From the NCBI GenBank assembly GCA_021292165.1, contig CM037877.1, positions 82,181,691 to 82,245,690 on the forward strand: a DNA stretch of 64,000 bases. Direction: 5' to 3'. The notes under the pieces were generated by a model. That model did no database searches. It was not told the DNA's origin and was given only the letters and a program-made list of their open reading frames with translations. The translations under genes were made by a program, and so were the position numbers. Positions 10,611 through 21,920 of the stretch are shown here, piece by piece. Numbering within the stretch: position 1 is the first letter of the stretch; each line of letters starts with the position of its first letter. Source of the DNA: Shinisaurus crocodilurus (lineage: Eukaryota; Chordata; Lepidosauria; Squamata; Shinisauridae).

Positions 10611-11420
10611 CACTATGAATATTTATTTTAAAAATATTTAAAGTATTTTTAAATTGCCCCTCTACTAAATGAGTGCTCAAGTCAATTTACAATAAAACCA
10701 GAAACACAATGAAATACAGCGATTCCAAACAAAACTAAAAACTGATCAAATACATAATAAAACAGAGGGACCTTCAAAAACCAAAGAACAGCTTTAATCT
10801 GTAAAAGCTCAGCAGAACAGTGTAGATTTTACCAGCAGTCTAAAGACCAGTAACGAGGGGGACAACCTAACCTCTCTGGGAAGGCAGTTCTACAACCGGG
10901 GTGCTGCTACACAGAAAGCCCTGACTCAGGTCCCCACCAGCCTCACCTCTCCACCAGCCTCACCTCTCCAGGAGGTGGCCTAAGATAAAGAATGTAAACT
11001 CTGGGCAGATTCATATGGGAGGAGGCAGTCTCTAGCACATCCTGGCCCCTAGTGATTTAAGAATTTATAGGAAAGACCTTGGATTGGGTTTAGAAACAAG
11101 TAGGAAGCCAGTGAAGCTGTTTCAAGACTTGTGTCCTATGGTCTATAAAACGCACACAAAACAGATGTCTGGCCGCCATGTTTTGCATTAGCTGTAGTTT
11201 CCAAATACTTTTCAACAGCAGCCTCATGTAGAGCATGTTACAGTAACCTAAACATGAGGTGATTAAGGAATGGACAACAGTGGCCAGATCTGCCTTTCCT
11301 AGGAAAGGATGCAGCTGGTGTACCAGCCAAAGCTGGTCAAGGGCACTTTTGACTACCACCTGACCATCCAGGAACAGTGTTGGGTCCAAGAGCACCCCCA
11401 AACTGCACACTTCATCATTC
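10611..11420 (-). pseudogene. L2-like LINE 3' portion with reverse-transcriptase remnant
   Basis: Minus-strand translation of 11090-11410 reads LGVLLDPTLFLDGQVVVKSA, later CLGYCNMLYMRLLLKSIWKL, then LKQLHWLPTCF. This is the C-terminal region of L2/CR1-clade reverse transcriptase, which normally ends ...LDYCN...L.LPI... before the short 3' UTR. The 3' non-coding end at 10618-10800 has the usual AATAAAAC repeats. Key residues are altered and the frame is truncated, so this is a dead fragment. Confidence 0.85.
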
Positions 11421-11740
11421 AGAAGGAGTATGACTGCATCTATGATTTCTTTGGAGCCATTGCTATAAATGGTACTTTACAGAGGGATGATGATGATGTG
11501 CCTCTGGAGCACTTGCAGTAGATCACCTGGCCCACTCCCCGCTGCTGAAGCCCACAAAACAGATGCCAAAGCCTTGCCTGCCTGCCACCACTGCCCCATC
11601 CACCCTCCACCAAAGCCTCAGCCACCCACATGTCTACCTACCTGTCCATCTGCAGAAGCCCTTCTGTTGGCCAAAACTCACTCCCTCCATTCTGGTTTTG
11701 TCTTTACCTGGTGTGTGTGTGGGTGGAAGGGGGCAGTGGC
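11421..11740. other. Intergenic, nothing recognised
   Basis: Moderately GC-rich DNA between the LINE fragment and a tandem repeat. Open frames here read into the repeat and look fortuitous. Confidence 0.4.
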
Positions 11741-11755
11741 GGCAGTAGTGGCGGT

Positions 11756-11842
<87 letters not shown>

Positions 11843-11875
11843 GGCTCCTCCTCCTCCTCCTCCTCCTCTGCACCA
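11741..11875. repeat. 9-bp tandem repeat (GGCGGCTCC)n followed by (CTC)n
   Basis: About ten perfect head-to-tail 9-mers (11756-11848) run into a CTC tract (to about 11869). Because 9 is a multiple of three, all six frames stay open and give Gly-Ser-Gly, Ala-Pro-Ala, Arg-Arg-Ser or Pro-Glu-Pro repeats. No coding evidence supports any of them. Confidence 0.95.
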
Positions 11876-11887
11876 CAGCATCCATCT

Positions 11888-12160
11888 GGCTGAGCCTGCA
11901 GTCCCTGCACGCACTTTCAAAAGAAAAGAAACTCTTACATTTTGAGTAGCAGCAGCACTCTGAACCAATCAGATGCTGCCTTTGGGAGCTGACTCAGCCA
12001 ATGAGGACACAGGGTGGTGTATACATCACTCCTGTGTCCTCATTGGCCAAGTCCCATCCAAGGGCAGCGTCTGATTGGTTCAGAGTTCTGCTGCTACTCA
12101 AAATGTAAGTTTCTTTCCTTTTAAAATGGAGCACCACAAGACCTGCATGCTCAGCCATGG
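11888..12160. mobile_element. Large palindrome with paired CCAAT boxes (fold-back element)
   Basis: Arms of about 90 bp at high identity (about 11926-12015 and 12030-12120) share TTACATTTTGAGTAGCAGCA, AACCAATCAG and GCCAATGAGGACACAGG, meeting at a TGTATACATC centre. Weaker complementarity extends outward to about 11888 and 12160. Each arm has two CCAAT motifs. No target duplication was identified. Confidence 0.75.
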
Positions 12161-12195
12161 CACTTCCTATCACCAGCAGGGCTGGCCAGAAGGTT

Positions 12196-12262
12196 GAGGA
12201 GGAGGATAGTGGCAACTGTGTCAGGATGTGCCCTTCTGACCAGCTGGGCCTTCAGCAGCTGC
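12196..12262 (+). repeat. 67-bp repeat, exact inverted partner of 9847-9913
   Basis: See the entry at 9847. It reads GAGGAGGAGGATAGTGGCAA through TTCAGCAGCTGC. Confidence 0.85.
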
Positions 12263-12974
12263 CCGCTGATGCCGCACCTGCCTATGGACAAGGCTGTTTT
12301 TGTTACATTTCCTCATACAGCACAGTAAGTGAGAATGATTCTTCTCTAGTGCATAGTGCAGAGGACCAGGGCTATGCAAATTATTAATCCCATGCATTGT
12401 TTGATCTGTTCATGTCTAGAGATGGAACAAGGTATACTCATCAAGATGTACTAAAGTGTACATAAGTACTGTGAAGAGAAAGCCTGATCACACACTGCTG
12501 AACCCTGACATGTTTTTTCCCCTTTTCGCTGTCACCCATCTCCCTCCATCTGTCTGCATGGTCCCCACCCGGGGCAGGGGAGTCACAGTTCTGGGCAGAC
12601 CGGTTTTGCATAGCTACATCTGCATACACCTCAATAGGGCGCATTTCCATCTACCCTCAAGGAAGTGCAACCCTCCTTTATGACATGGATTTTGATGTTC
12701 TTGTAGATTAATAGAATACAAAAGGCGTGATGAAATAAATCTTCTAAGAGTGAGATACAATTATTTTCTTTATACTGATATTGATTTGGTAGAAGTTACA
12801 AATACTTTATAAATGTGAAGTCTAGTGGAAGGAATGGGGGTAAGATGTTGTCTCTCCTCTACAAACTCCCAATATTTTGGGCTTCTCGTTTGGAAGAAAC
12901 CAGTTTTAGAAGAATCAAGGAATATATTCAGAATGGGACCAGAAATATGGAGGGGCACCAAGGAAGCTATAATC
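12263..12974. other. Intergenic, nothing recognised
   Basis: Unique sequence; no gene or repeat family identified. Confidence 0.4.
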
Positions 12975-13160
12975 CCACTGTAGGCGAACATAGGAAGCTG
13001 CAGTATACAGAGTCAGACCCTTGGTGCATCTACTAGTCCAATATTTTCAACACTGGCAGCAGTTTTCCAGAGTTTCAGGCAGGATTTTTCCCAGACCCTA
13101 TCTGGACCTTCTGCATGCAACACAGGTGCTCTACCTGTGCTACAATCCCTCCCCAGGTTA
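12975..13160 (-). mobile_element. Sauria-type SINE, reverse orientation, decayed head
   Basis: AACATAGGAAGCTGCAGTAT and CAGAGTCAGACC at the left are the inverted 3' body. The right part has CCTTCTGCATGCAACACAGG followed by GTGCTCTACC, the inverted tRNA-like head with a damaged A box. Confidence 0.8.
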
Positions 13161-13636
13161 TTTACAATGGAAAAACAATGGAAACAACATACTCCTCTAA
13201 CAATATTTTGTACTAATCTTCTGCTCCCCTTTCATGATACTCCAGATCTGCTGCCTGAGGCAGTCGCATCACTCTGCCTAACGTAGAGCTGGCCATGAAG
13301 TAAGGAAACAAGTGAGAAAAAAAGAAAAAGGATCCCCCCCCCCGAGTGTTTAAAGTTAGATAAAAAGAATAGCAAATGGCTTACTTTTATCTTAAAATAT
13401 TAAAGATACCCAGTGAAATATGGAGATAGCAGGTTTCTATCACTGAAAAACATTTTCCTTTGAACAACATGCACAAGCTGCATCTTTTGTTATGAGAAAT
13501 GTTGATGGCTCATAGCATACAACCGACTGGAATCTTGCATGCTACTGGATACAACAGGGAAGAAGAGTGGACAAAGAGACACCACAGGAAGGGCAGCTTA
13601 GGTCATGCTGCAGCTTCCTCAACACTGGTAAAGATA
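13161..13636. other. Intergenic, nothing recognised
   Basis: Unique AT-rich sequence with a C-run at about 13335. Confidence 0.4.
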
Positions 13637-13887
13637 CAGTAATACCTTGGATTGCAAGTAACTTGGTTTGAGAGCGTTTTGCAAGACAAGCAGATTTTAA
13701 AATATTTATTTATTTATTTATTACTTGATATACAAACGACGTCTTGCAATACAAGTACTGTAGTACGGCTTAAATTAAAAATCTCTGTACAATTTTTTTT
13801 GGGGGGGATTTCGTTTTGATATAAGAGTGTTTTGGATTACAAGCACGTTTCCGGAACGAATTATGCTCTCAGTCCAAGGCATGACTG
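13637..13887. mobile_element. Tc1/mariner-like MITE, copy 2, TA-flanked
   Basis: The left end is CAGTAATACCTTGGATTGCA. The right end, CAGTCCAAGGCATGACTG, is a degenerate inverted copy. TA dinucleotides flank both ends (13635-13636 and 13888-13889), as expected for the superfamily. The 251-bp interior is AT-rich and non-coding. Confidence 0.85.
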
Positions 13888-15553
13888 TATGTAGCTTCTC
13901 CAGGTTGTGTGACCTGGCACCTTACCTGAAAGTCAGAAGACTTCTTCCAGTTAAAAGACTTGACAGAGTTGTAGATCAGAACTGAATTGTACTTTGTAAA
14001 GGAGGTGGGTTGTTTTTTTGTTTTTGTTTGCCTTTCAATTTCTTCTTAAGCTATAACAAGTCTTGATGAGATGCAAATACTACAAAGAAAAGACCTAGAT
14101 AATTAATAAACACATCAGGCATGTGATGTGAAAGGTCATTCCGAAGGCTTCAGTAGTCTCCTAGCACAAAAAGTTTGCATAAAGAGTTTAGGTCAATGCA
14201 GAGATCTTATGAGAAGTTTAGATCCAGAATCCAATCTGAAAATCCCAGCTGGTCTGGCTTTTTGGCAGGTGTCTTGATTCTGCTAGCACCATTGTGCATC
14301 TTTGATTGTTACCACTTAAGATTCTGTCTCTGTGTGATTCTAATTATTTCACCTTTCACCTTTAAATAGCAGTATTTGAGGTCACTATCAACACTTGCAA
14401 TACAGCTGTGTTGCACTATATGTGAGTTCAGATTTGACAGCCTATTAACCTTCAGCAGCACATACATACGTTCCCTACACATGAGGTGTTATAAAACAAA
14501 AATTTTAATGGGAACCAGCAGAATCGTAAATGTTGCTTTCTTAGAACAAAGATCCATGTTTTCCCCAATGGTCTCTAAGTGTCTTCTCCACTCACCCCTC
14601 TCCAGTGGCCACACCCAGACCAGAGAAATTGCTGACAAGATTTTACAGCATGATAAAAAAATTTTTTTTTAATAAAAGAACATTCACACAACACTATCTT
14701 GCCTCAGTCTTTGAAGAGGACTAAAACAGTTCCAGCAAGATGCAGAGATCTTTCCCCGGAACTTACATTGGCATCCAGAAATCCCTCTTACCTCAGGGAA
14801 TGTTAGATTTTCCAAATGAGAACATGCTGTGACACCCAATAAGTATTCTTGCTAACACTTTCACACAAAAAGTTACTGCACAATGATTTCCTTCATTTTG
14901 GCAAAGCAGAGATGACCCAGACATTTTTGGGCAAGAAGGAGAAAATTCAGCTTGTTGCCGTTCAGTACTTAGTACCCTCAAATCTGCCACCTGAGATAGC
15001 CTGCCTCATTATGGTGGAAACTTGCACATGGCCGAAAAAGAGGACAATTTATTAGTAGAGATGCATATTTAGAAATAATCACTACAATTTAAATAGAAAT
15101 ATAATATATCACACCAAAGTGAGTAAGACTGTGACTAGGCCATGTGTGTGTCTGCTCTGTTTACTGTCCAGGTACTAACTGGTGATGGGCAAATTCAAGC
15201 CCCTTTGAACTCTACTATTCTATGATTCTAAGCCCCCTTCTCTCCCTTCTTACGGTTCTTTATTTTAAAATCAGACTTGGACTGGACAGCCCTTCAAACA
15301 GAACACTGTTCTCTGAAAAGTTGGACACATGGCCACCCTGTGCCTCATTCTGCCTAATAATAGGGCTGGCCCTGCAGGAGAAGATCCAAAGAATGATGTA
15401 AGATTGAGAAAAGAAGTCAGCAGCATAGAATCAGGTTCTCCCATCACAGCAGTATGGTGGTGGAATTTGTCCTTCCCACATTATAAAAGCCCAGGACAGG
15501 CTCTTAACCTTGCTTCAACCAAAATAAAAACCAAAAGTGTACCACTTTTAGTG
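13888..15553. other. Intergenic, mostly unique; short CR1-like tail trace
   Basis: A short tract near 15206-15230 ending ATTCTATGATTCTAAG resembles the octamer tail of CR1 LINEs. Nothing else is recognised. Confidence 0.4.
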
Positions 15554-16575
15554 ACTGGGTTCACACAACATGACAAAAAAACACACACCTGGTTTATAAG
15601 CCACGGGAGGTTGTCGTGTCTTGCAAACCCACCATGGGTTACTTCGGTGTGGTTTATAAGCCCAGCTTCTGTTCTGGACTTATAAGCCACCCCAATAGCC
15701 CATGGCTTGTAGGGTTTGGTAGCCACCCCTGGGATGATGCAGCAACCCCAGGGGTAACCTAAGCAGCTACAGAACGACCTGGCAGGAGTGGCGAGAAATC
15801 TTTGCTGCTTTTGCCAAGCAGCTGCCATGCAAGCGCTACTGGCAGCTGCCCCCAAAATGCCCAAGCGGCACTTGAGGGAAGCTGTCAGAGGCACTGTGCA
15901 TGTTGGGGAGCGTGGCTGCCAATGTTGGCAGAGCCCGCTATATCGACATTGGCATCGGCTTGCCCGAGCTCCTGCCTGATGCTGGCAGAGCCTGCTCTGG
16001 TGGGCTTTGCCTTTGCCAGCATCGGCAGGAGCTTGGGGAGGCTGCTGCCAATCCCTGGCAAAGCGGGCTTGCTCAGAAGCAAGCCTGCTTTGCCAAGATC
16101 GGCAGTGGCTGGCTGTGTTTCTGCCATCCCTCCCTGCTGTTTCAGGCCAGCAGGGGCTGTAGGGAAGAGGAGGTAGCACCAGCCAGGTATGCATATAGCC
16201 ACTGGCCATTTTGGGCCAGCGGCACTGGTGGGGAAGAGGCTCTCACTGGTGGTTGCCGCCATGGCCAGCCCTTTTATGGTGGCAGGTGGTGGACATCACT
16301 TCAGGCTACTCCTGATGTAGGCTGAAGCCATGGCCGCTCCCTCATTCCGCCCCTCCCCACTGCCACTGACAAGCAGTGGCGGGGAGGGGGGAAACCTCAA
16401 TGCTCCTGTGGGGTCCCTTGGGATACCCGCAGGAGGTCTGAGGAGGGGGGAGGAGGGCGCACCCACGATGTACCTGATCGTCTGTCAGGTGCATTGGGGA
16501 TAGGATGGCGTACAAGCCACACTGCGTAGCTTTCTACACAGCGTGGCTTATAGTGTCGTGCGAACCCTCCCAGTG
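15554..16575. mobile_element. GC-rich non-autonomous DNA element, probably hAT-like
   Basis: The left end ACTGGGTTCACACAACATGAC and the inverted right end CACTGGGAGGGTTCGCACGAC are related terminal repeats. Each is followed inward by TTATAAGCCAC-type motifs. The interior (15780-16330) is GC-rich with internal direct and inverted duplications around TGCCAGCATCGGCAGGAG. A 242-codon frame runs across on the - strand (15481-16209) but has low-complexity composition and no family resemblance. No clear target duplication. Confidence 0.6.
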
Positions 16576-16609
16576 TGTGTCTCTTATACAAAAATAAAAT
16601 ATCTCTTTA

Positions 16610-16778
16610 TGTAAAGAGAAAGAGAGAGGAGAGAAGAGAAAACAAGTCTTAAGATTTATTTATCTTCGCTAGCCTATGTCTAATTGTTTTTGCCCTCTCC
16701 TCCCATTTTTAGTTCATTTGGTTCTGTCTAATTTAGAGCAAGGCCTATTTATTGTTATGTGTTTTGTTTAGTTTGTAA

Positions 16779-16816
<38 letters not shown>

Positions 16817-16860
16817 TTAATATTAATATTAATATTATTATTATTAATAATAATAATACC
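16610..16860. repeat. GA-rich and (AAT)n simple repeats
   Basis: A GAGA tract at about 16617-16640 and an (AAT/ATT)n microsatellite at 16783-16858. Confidence 0.95.
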
Positions 16861-17989
16861 TCTTTTAAACTATATACATGTTAAACTGTATTAATCATAG
16901 ATAAACTATATACATAGTTTATGTACAGTTTATATTAGGGACTAGGGAGTACTTTCAAGAAGTTTGGTTGGTCAGGAGAGAACCTCTACTTGTTTGAACT
17001 GGTCCAACTCTCCATTTTATTGAAATCAACAGAATTCGGACAACCACTTTTCACTTTAAAGCACCTTTTCCTCAGTGAACATTAACTTTTACCATTCTTG
17101 AATGGTAGGGATCAAATGTTAGTAGATATTGTCCAATGCACATTAAACCATGCTTTGGACAAACTGCAAAAAAACAACAACCCCAAAACGACTTGCTTGA
17201 AACTGTGGGTTGTGGTCCTCAGTGGCACAGTTCCGATATATTAGTGCTACCAGATACATTTTACATCAGAGATTTGGCACTGACAGCAGGATCTGGGACT
17301 GAAACACAGTTACAGTTATGGTTCCAGAGTCCATTAAATATTGAACCCCTTCAGATAATCTAGTTCCACTGGATTATGCAGTTTTGTGACTATAAGATAT
17401 CTGTCATTAGAAGGAAGATCTGGATGTCTGTGTCCATGATTACTATCCTACGATTAAGATGGGGATATTAGGATATTAGACCATTATGACTGGGATATTA
17501 GAATAACAGCAGGGAGCATCCATTTTACCATGAACGTGTTGTACCATAAATGTGTTTTGCCAGCAAATAAGGCTTCTTGGAGGCAACTATAAAAAGCCAA
17601 AGCTCATGCTTTGCCATATCAGGCCCCATGTTCAGTTCCTGTCATCTTCAGTTAAAGGATCTCAGGCTGGGAGAAACATTGCCAAACTGCTGCCAAAGTC
17701 AGAACAGATGTAGTTGTGGACTCCATGAGCTCAGTTCGGTATAAGGTGACATTATTTATCCAGTCGAAGCAGTTGGCTATTCCTATTCCTTGGTAGCACC
17801 AGGGGCATTTACTAGACTTAAGTAAGCTCACTGTCTGTCTATGCCACATGCCGACAGTCCATGCTGTTAGCAGGTGACCAAGTGCATTGACCCACATCTC
17901 AGGCATGTGTTTCAATGCCCAGAGTTTTGAACTCATGGTTCCTAAGAGAAGGCTGGATTAATGTGCTGAGCTCCCATGCTGACTCTATC
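16861..17989. other. Intergenic, nothing recognised
   Basis: Unique sequence; no exon or repeat identified. Confidence 0.4.
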
Positions 17990-18830
17990 AGTGCCTCCCT
18001 CTGAACATCCTCCATTATCTGAAGAGCTCTGTTAACCAAACCTATTATCTTCCCCCCCTGGTTTTTCAAGTTGAGAGAGGGAAAGCAACTTCTTTAATGG
18101 CCCACAGATTGATGATTAACATTTTACACGTCCCTGCTGGTAAGTAAAAGAACTGCTTTGTGGACAGTGAAAATGCCTGCGAGAAGGAAGCGGGAGTCAA
18201 CTTGCTTTATTAAGTTGTGCTGCTTCATTAATCACCATCTTTTTTATTGCTGTGCTTCAAGCCAAATCCGTTGCACTTCCCCAGAATGGGTTAGATCAAA
18301 ACCAAGTGCTCTTAAGGCACCTTTGACATCTGGCCTAGCAGCTGGCTATCTGCTGCATGGCTCTCAAGGAATGTTGAGAGCCACGTTTGCCATGACCATT
18401 CTGTCCCTTCTGATTTAAAACCACTGCAGAGGGCAATGAATTACCTTAAAGGAGCTCCTCTATAAAAACCCTAAGTTTTATGCCGGACCCCTGCCGGCCT
18501 CACTACTTTGTGAGCATTAACAATCAGACAATTGAACTGATTTGACTTTGCTGCTCCCGGAGTTTCATTGCCTTTAACCTGGGGATGTAATGATGGTAAT
18601 GCTATGCTAAGTGCCTCTCTTACAAGGCCTGTCGGATCAAGTAGGGCAACCCATTCTTGTTAGTTGAAAACTGCGGTGATTTGCAGCGATAGGGAAAATA
18701 GATTGAGTCTGATTAACTTAGCTTGGAATGTAGCTTATTTTCGTTTAAAGGTTTTTAGAGGTTGGAAGTGTCCTGATTATCTTCTTTAATTGTCTGCTCA
18801 TTACAAAGTAAGATTGTTCTGAAATACATA
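17990..18830. promoter_or_regulatory. Candidate conserved non-coding (enhancer-like) block
   Basis: This stretch has no repeat signature while its surroundings are full of them. It is dense in short AT-rich motifs typical of developmental enhancers (TTAATC, ATTAAC, CAATTGA, ACAAAG, GATTAA), mixed with moderate GC. It lies in the gene-flanking region of RORB, a developmental transcription-factor gene. Conservation was not measured, so the call rests on composition and context. Confidence 0.3.
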
Positions 18831-18941
18831 AACTTTTGGGTCAACCTTTCCGTTTGGGTGACTGTGCACACCACAAGGAGTAGGAGTTCACTCCTGGGCG
18901 TCATGAATGCTACAGGGAAACTGATCAACCCCCTCTATACA

Positions 18942-19096
18942 GGCCTGTGGCTCATGCTGGCTCAGCTTGTCTGAGCGTGGAAAGCTAAGCAGGGTCAGGC
19001 CTGGTGATTACTTGGATGATAGACCCTCCTCTAGTTTCCTGCATTGAGCAGGGGGTTGGACTCGAAAGGTCTTGTAGGCCCCTTCCAACTCTATCC
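18942..19096 (+). mobile_element. 5S-rRNA-derived SINE with CR1-like tail
   Basis: The head contains AAAGCTAAGCAGGGTCAGGC and CTTGGATGATAGACC, matching the internal promoter (box A and box C) of 5S rRNA genes. The tail GGGGGTTGGACTCGAAAGGT and CCTTCCAACTCTAT matches the 3' end of CR1-type LINEs. The head-tail chimera is the structure of a SINE3-class retroposon mobilised by a CR1-like LINE. It is too short and diverged to be a 5S gene. Confidence 0.8.
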
Positions 19097-20239
19097 TATG
19101 TGACCCCGAGGAGGCTGTGTCTGTAATAGATCTACCAGGTTGGTGCTAAGATTGTGAATATCATACCAGAGGAAGCTTTGTGAAAAGCAGCATCCACAGC
19201 AAGGAAGTAAAAGAAGTACATCTCACAGGGTTCGGGAGGACAATGGATGTGAGTCACTATAGCCAACGCCATCATGAATGCAACTAAAGTAACTACTGTC
19301 CCTATTGCCTCCTACACGCAAAAGATCAGTGGTGAGGTAGGAGTGTATTAGCATTAGCACGTAAGCATTTTGTTTGCTATTATTTGCTTTTTAAAATTTG
19401 TTTCACTTCATTAAAGGGTCATGGGGAAGAAGCTACCAGGAAAAGAGCTGAAAAGTCATATTCTGTGCAAGAAGAGTATATACCCAAGGAAGTGAGGTAT
19501 TTACAGAAAATTCAAGGTAGGAGGGAGAGCAAATAGAAGAGGAGATGTGTTGTTCTGCTTTACTGCCCGTTATGGTCATTAAATCATGACCCAAAGTAGG
19601 CTTCTGTGCCTTTAAGTGTGGAGTCACTCTGGTCCCAGTGACGGAAGAAGTCACCGCAAACTAGCCCTGTTTACACATTATATGCATGGAGGACACCCAC
19701 ATGGAGAAGGAGGAGTGAGACCATGCTACTGACCCCACCTCTGACTGATGCATGTGGCCAGGCTACCCGCCCCAACCCCCCCAATCTGTGCATTGAGCAT
19801 GGATGTCTGGTGAAGAAGACCCATGGATGAGCAGCTGTTCATGCATAAGCTGTCTGTATGATCAAGACTGCCCTTGGCCCCTGTCACATGTTCATCAAAA
19901 GCAGTCCCCATGAGTATAAGGGGCTGCCCGTGTTCAGCCCATGTTCTACAAAACATGATCCAGAATCTTGATTGTGCTTCTGTGAAAGCTAACATGCATA
20001 GAGGGTTACATAGTAATGTACATGAGCAATGTATGAAGGGTCTCTGCCCACAATTCTATCTGCCATGAGGCTCATAAAACTATAGAAAGACCATTTCTTA
20101 AAGCAGATCTTGAGATCTTTACTCCTCACAGTAAAGGAAAAAGATAACTTTAAAAGTGTAATTGCATAACTTCTCTCTTGACTCTAGCAGACTATGATGG
20201 ATTCCCATCATATATTAATTATACTTTATTAATAACATA
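19097..20239. other. Intergenic, nothing recognised
   Basis: Unique sequence; open frames are short and unrelated to known families. Confidence 0.4.
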
Positions 20240-20501
20240 CAGTAATACCTTGGATTGCAAATAACTTGGTTTGAGAGCGTTTTGCAAGACAAGCAAAATT
20301 TTAATTTTTTTTTTACTTGATAAATGATCAAGGTCTTGCAAGACAAGGAGTCGTAGGGATGTAACCGCTCGCCTCGAGCGGGCGTAGTGGGCCGAAATCG
20401 GCCCCGCTCACGCCCGCCAGAGACTCACTTTGATATAAGAGTGTTTTGGATTACAAGCACGGTTCCGGAACGAATTATGCTCTCAATCCAAGGTATTACT
20501 G
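20240..20501. mobile_element. Tc1/mariner-like MITE, copy 3, with CpG-rich internal segment
   Basis: Terminal repeats CAGTAATACCTTGGATTG and CAATCCAAGGTATTACTG are perfectly inverted and flanked by TA (20238-20239 and 20502-20503). An internal block at about 20348-20425 containing CGCTCGCCTCGAGCGGGCG replaces the AT-rich centre seen in copies 1 and 2. Confidence 0.9.
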
Positions 20502-20789
20502 TATCCTTTATACTACAAGTTGTACCTAACACTACATGCATTGGTGTAATGCAAGCCCATTTTGTCTCTTACATGCTGCAAATTGATTGCTCTTCTGTAT
20601 TAATTTTGTAATTGTTGCTGTGAGTTACCCTGAGCCCTATTGGGGCTTGTAAATTAAATAGAATAATTATTAATAAAATGCATTTATTGTCATCTGTGGC
20701 AAATGTCTTCGCAGTTTTGTCTTGATATAATCAGTTGTCCACACTAAGCCCACTGAGTAGCATTGCAAATAATTGAATTTATTTATTAA

Positions 20790-20990
20790 TTTAATTTCTG
20801 TTCCTCAGTTTATTGACCTTCATCAGTTTATTGACCTTCATTGAGTCCGTTGCTGCACCTAGGCATGATTCAGAACACCCGCTGCCTCACCTGGATTTGA
20901 TGACAAAGAGAGATAGAGCTGGGTGTCATCTGTATATTGGTGACACCTACAGACTTAGATGGAACATTTTTGGGTAGATGTCAGGTTTGC
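20790..20990 (-). mobile_element. L2-like LINE fragment, reverse orientation
   Basis: GAGATAGAGCTGGGTGTCAT followed by CTGTATATTGGTGACACC is a recurrent tract of reptile L2-like LINEs, also present in the LINE copy near 49920. A short direct duplication of TCAGTTTATTGACCTTCAT precedes it. Confidence 0.55.
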
Positions 20991-21291
20991 AACTGTTTCT
21001 ATTCTATTCTTAGTTTATTCCCCATCCTACTACATAGGTCTGGAATGCCTATCAATATATATTTTTAACACCCTCCTTCTCTTATCCTTTCCTAACAGTC
21101 CTTAGATTAGAAGTGCCTCCCAACCAAACCCTCACTCCATGTGCATACTCACCATTACTTCTCTCAGGCTTCCCCCATCCACTTCTGCACATTTTCTATG
21201 TGCCCTCACCTACAGATGGGCTTTGGTTTCTTTCAGCCAATCTATCATCCACCATTATATTTCTTTTCCCTACCAAGTTATTAAAAACTAA
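20991..21291. other. Intergenic, nothing recognised
   Basis: Unique pyrimidine-rich sequence. Confidence 0.4.
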
Positions 21292-21380
21292 GGATGCACT
21301 CCTAACACACTTACTAGAGAGTAAGTCCCATTTGAACTTAGGTGAACTTACTTCAGAGTAAGCATACTCAGGATTGTACT
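21292..21380. mobile_element. Short palindromic repeat (CAGAGTAAG family)
   Basis: GCACTCCTAACACACTTACT and AGAGTAAGTCCCATTTGAAC lead to the inverted ACTTCAGAGTAAGCATACTC and GGATTGTAC. This MITE-like family is dispersed in the window (22377, 33484, 34681, 51526). Confidence 0.6.
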
Positions 21381-21834
21381 GGGAGGGCCAGGCGAGGATG
21401 TGTGTGTCCGTGTGTGCATGCTCTACCTGCTGCCTCTGCTGCACATTGCTGTGGGGAAGGGATTAGCTGGGTGAAAAGAAAAGGAGGTGGAGGCTGCACC
21501 CACTGGCCTGGACCAATGGAGAGGTGAATGAGGGAATTTATCACATGATTCCTATCTTCATATTGCCAAAGATTTTATTTCCTAACAGAGCTGACTCTGT
21601 GCCTCCAACAGGTGAGATACAGTGTCAGAAGGAAATGTAAGAAACTTCCCCTTCTCTCTGAAGTTCCATGTTTGGGGGTGTGGGGTGGGTGGGTAAGCTT
21701 CACCTGTTGAATTTGTGCCAATCTTGACAATTTTAAAACAAAAAGAGATTGCCCTGCAAGCACTGACCCCCCCCCCATGAAAAACACCAGATATCAACAA
21801 TTAAGGGTTAAAGTAAGGTTATTTTTTTTTACAA

Positions 21835-21920
21835 AAGCCACTTATAAAATATTATAAAATAGTATATAATATAATAATGTAATAATTATAATATATAAGA
21901 TATTATATAATAATATAATT
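21835..21920. repeat. AT-only low-complexity tract
   Basis: Irregular TATAATA/ATAATAT repeats. Confidence 0.9.

Noticed and set aside
11469..11968. Long Gly-Ser, Ala-Pro or Arg-Ser frames
   Set aside because: Produced by the 9-bp tandem repeat, open in every frame. No sign of a gene.
15481..16209. 242-codon minus-strand frame as a gene
   Set aside because: Composition is low-complexity, there is no recognisable family, and it lies within a transposon-like element. Kept only as a finding.
18942..19060. 5S rRNA gene
   Set aside because: Only the internal boxes are well preserved, and the sequence runs into a CR1-like tail. It is a retroposon.
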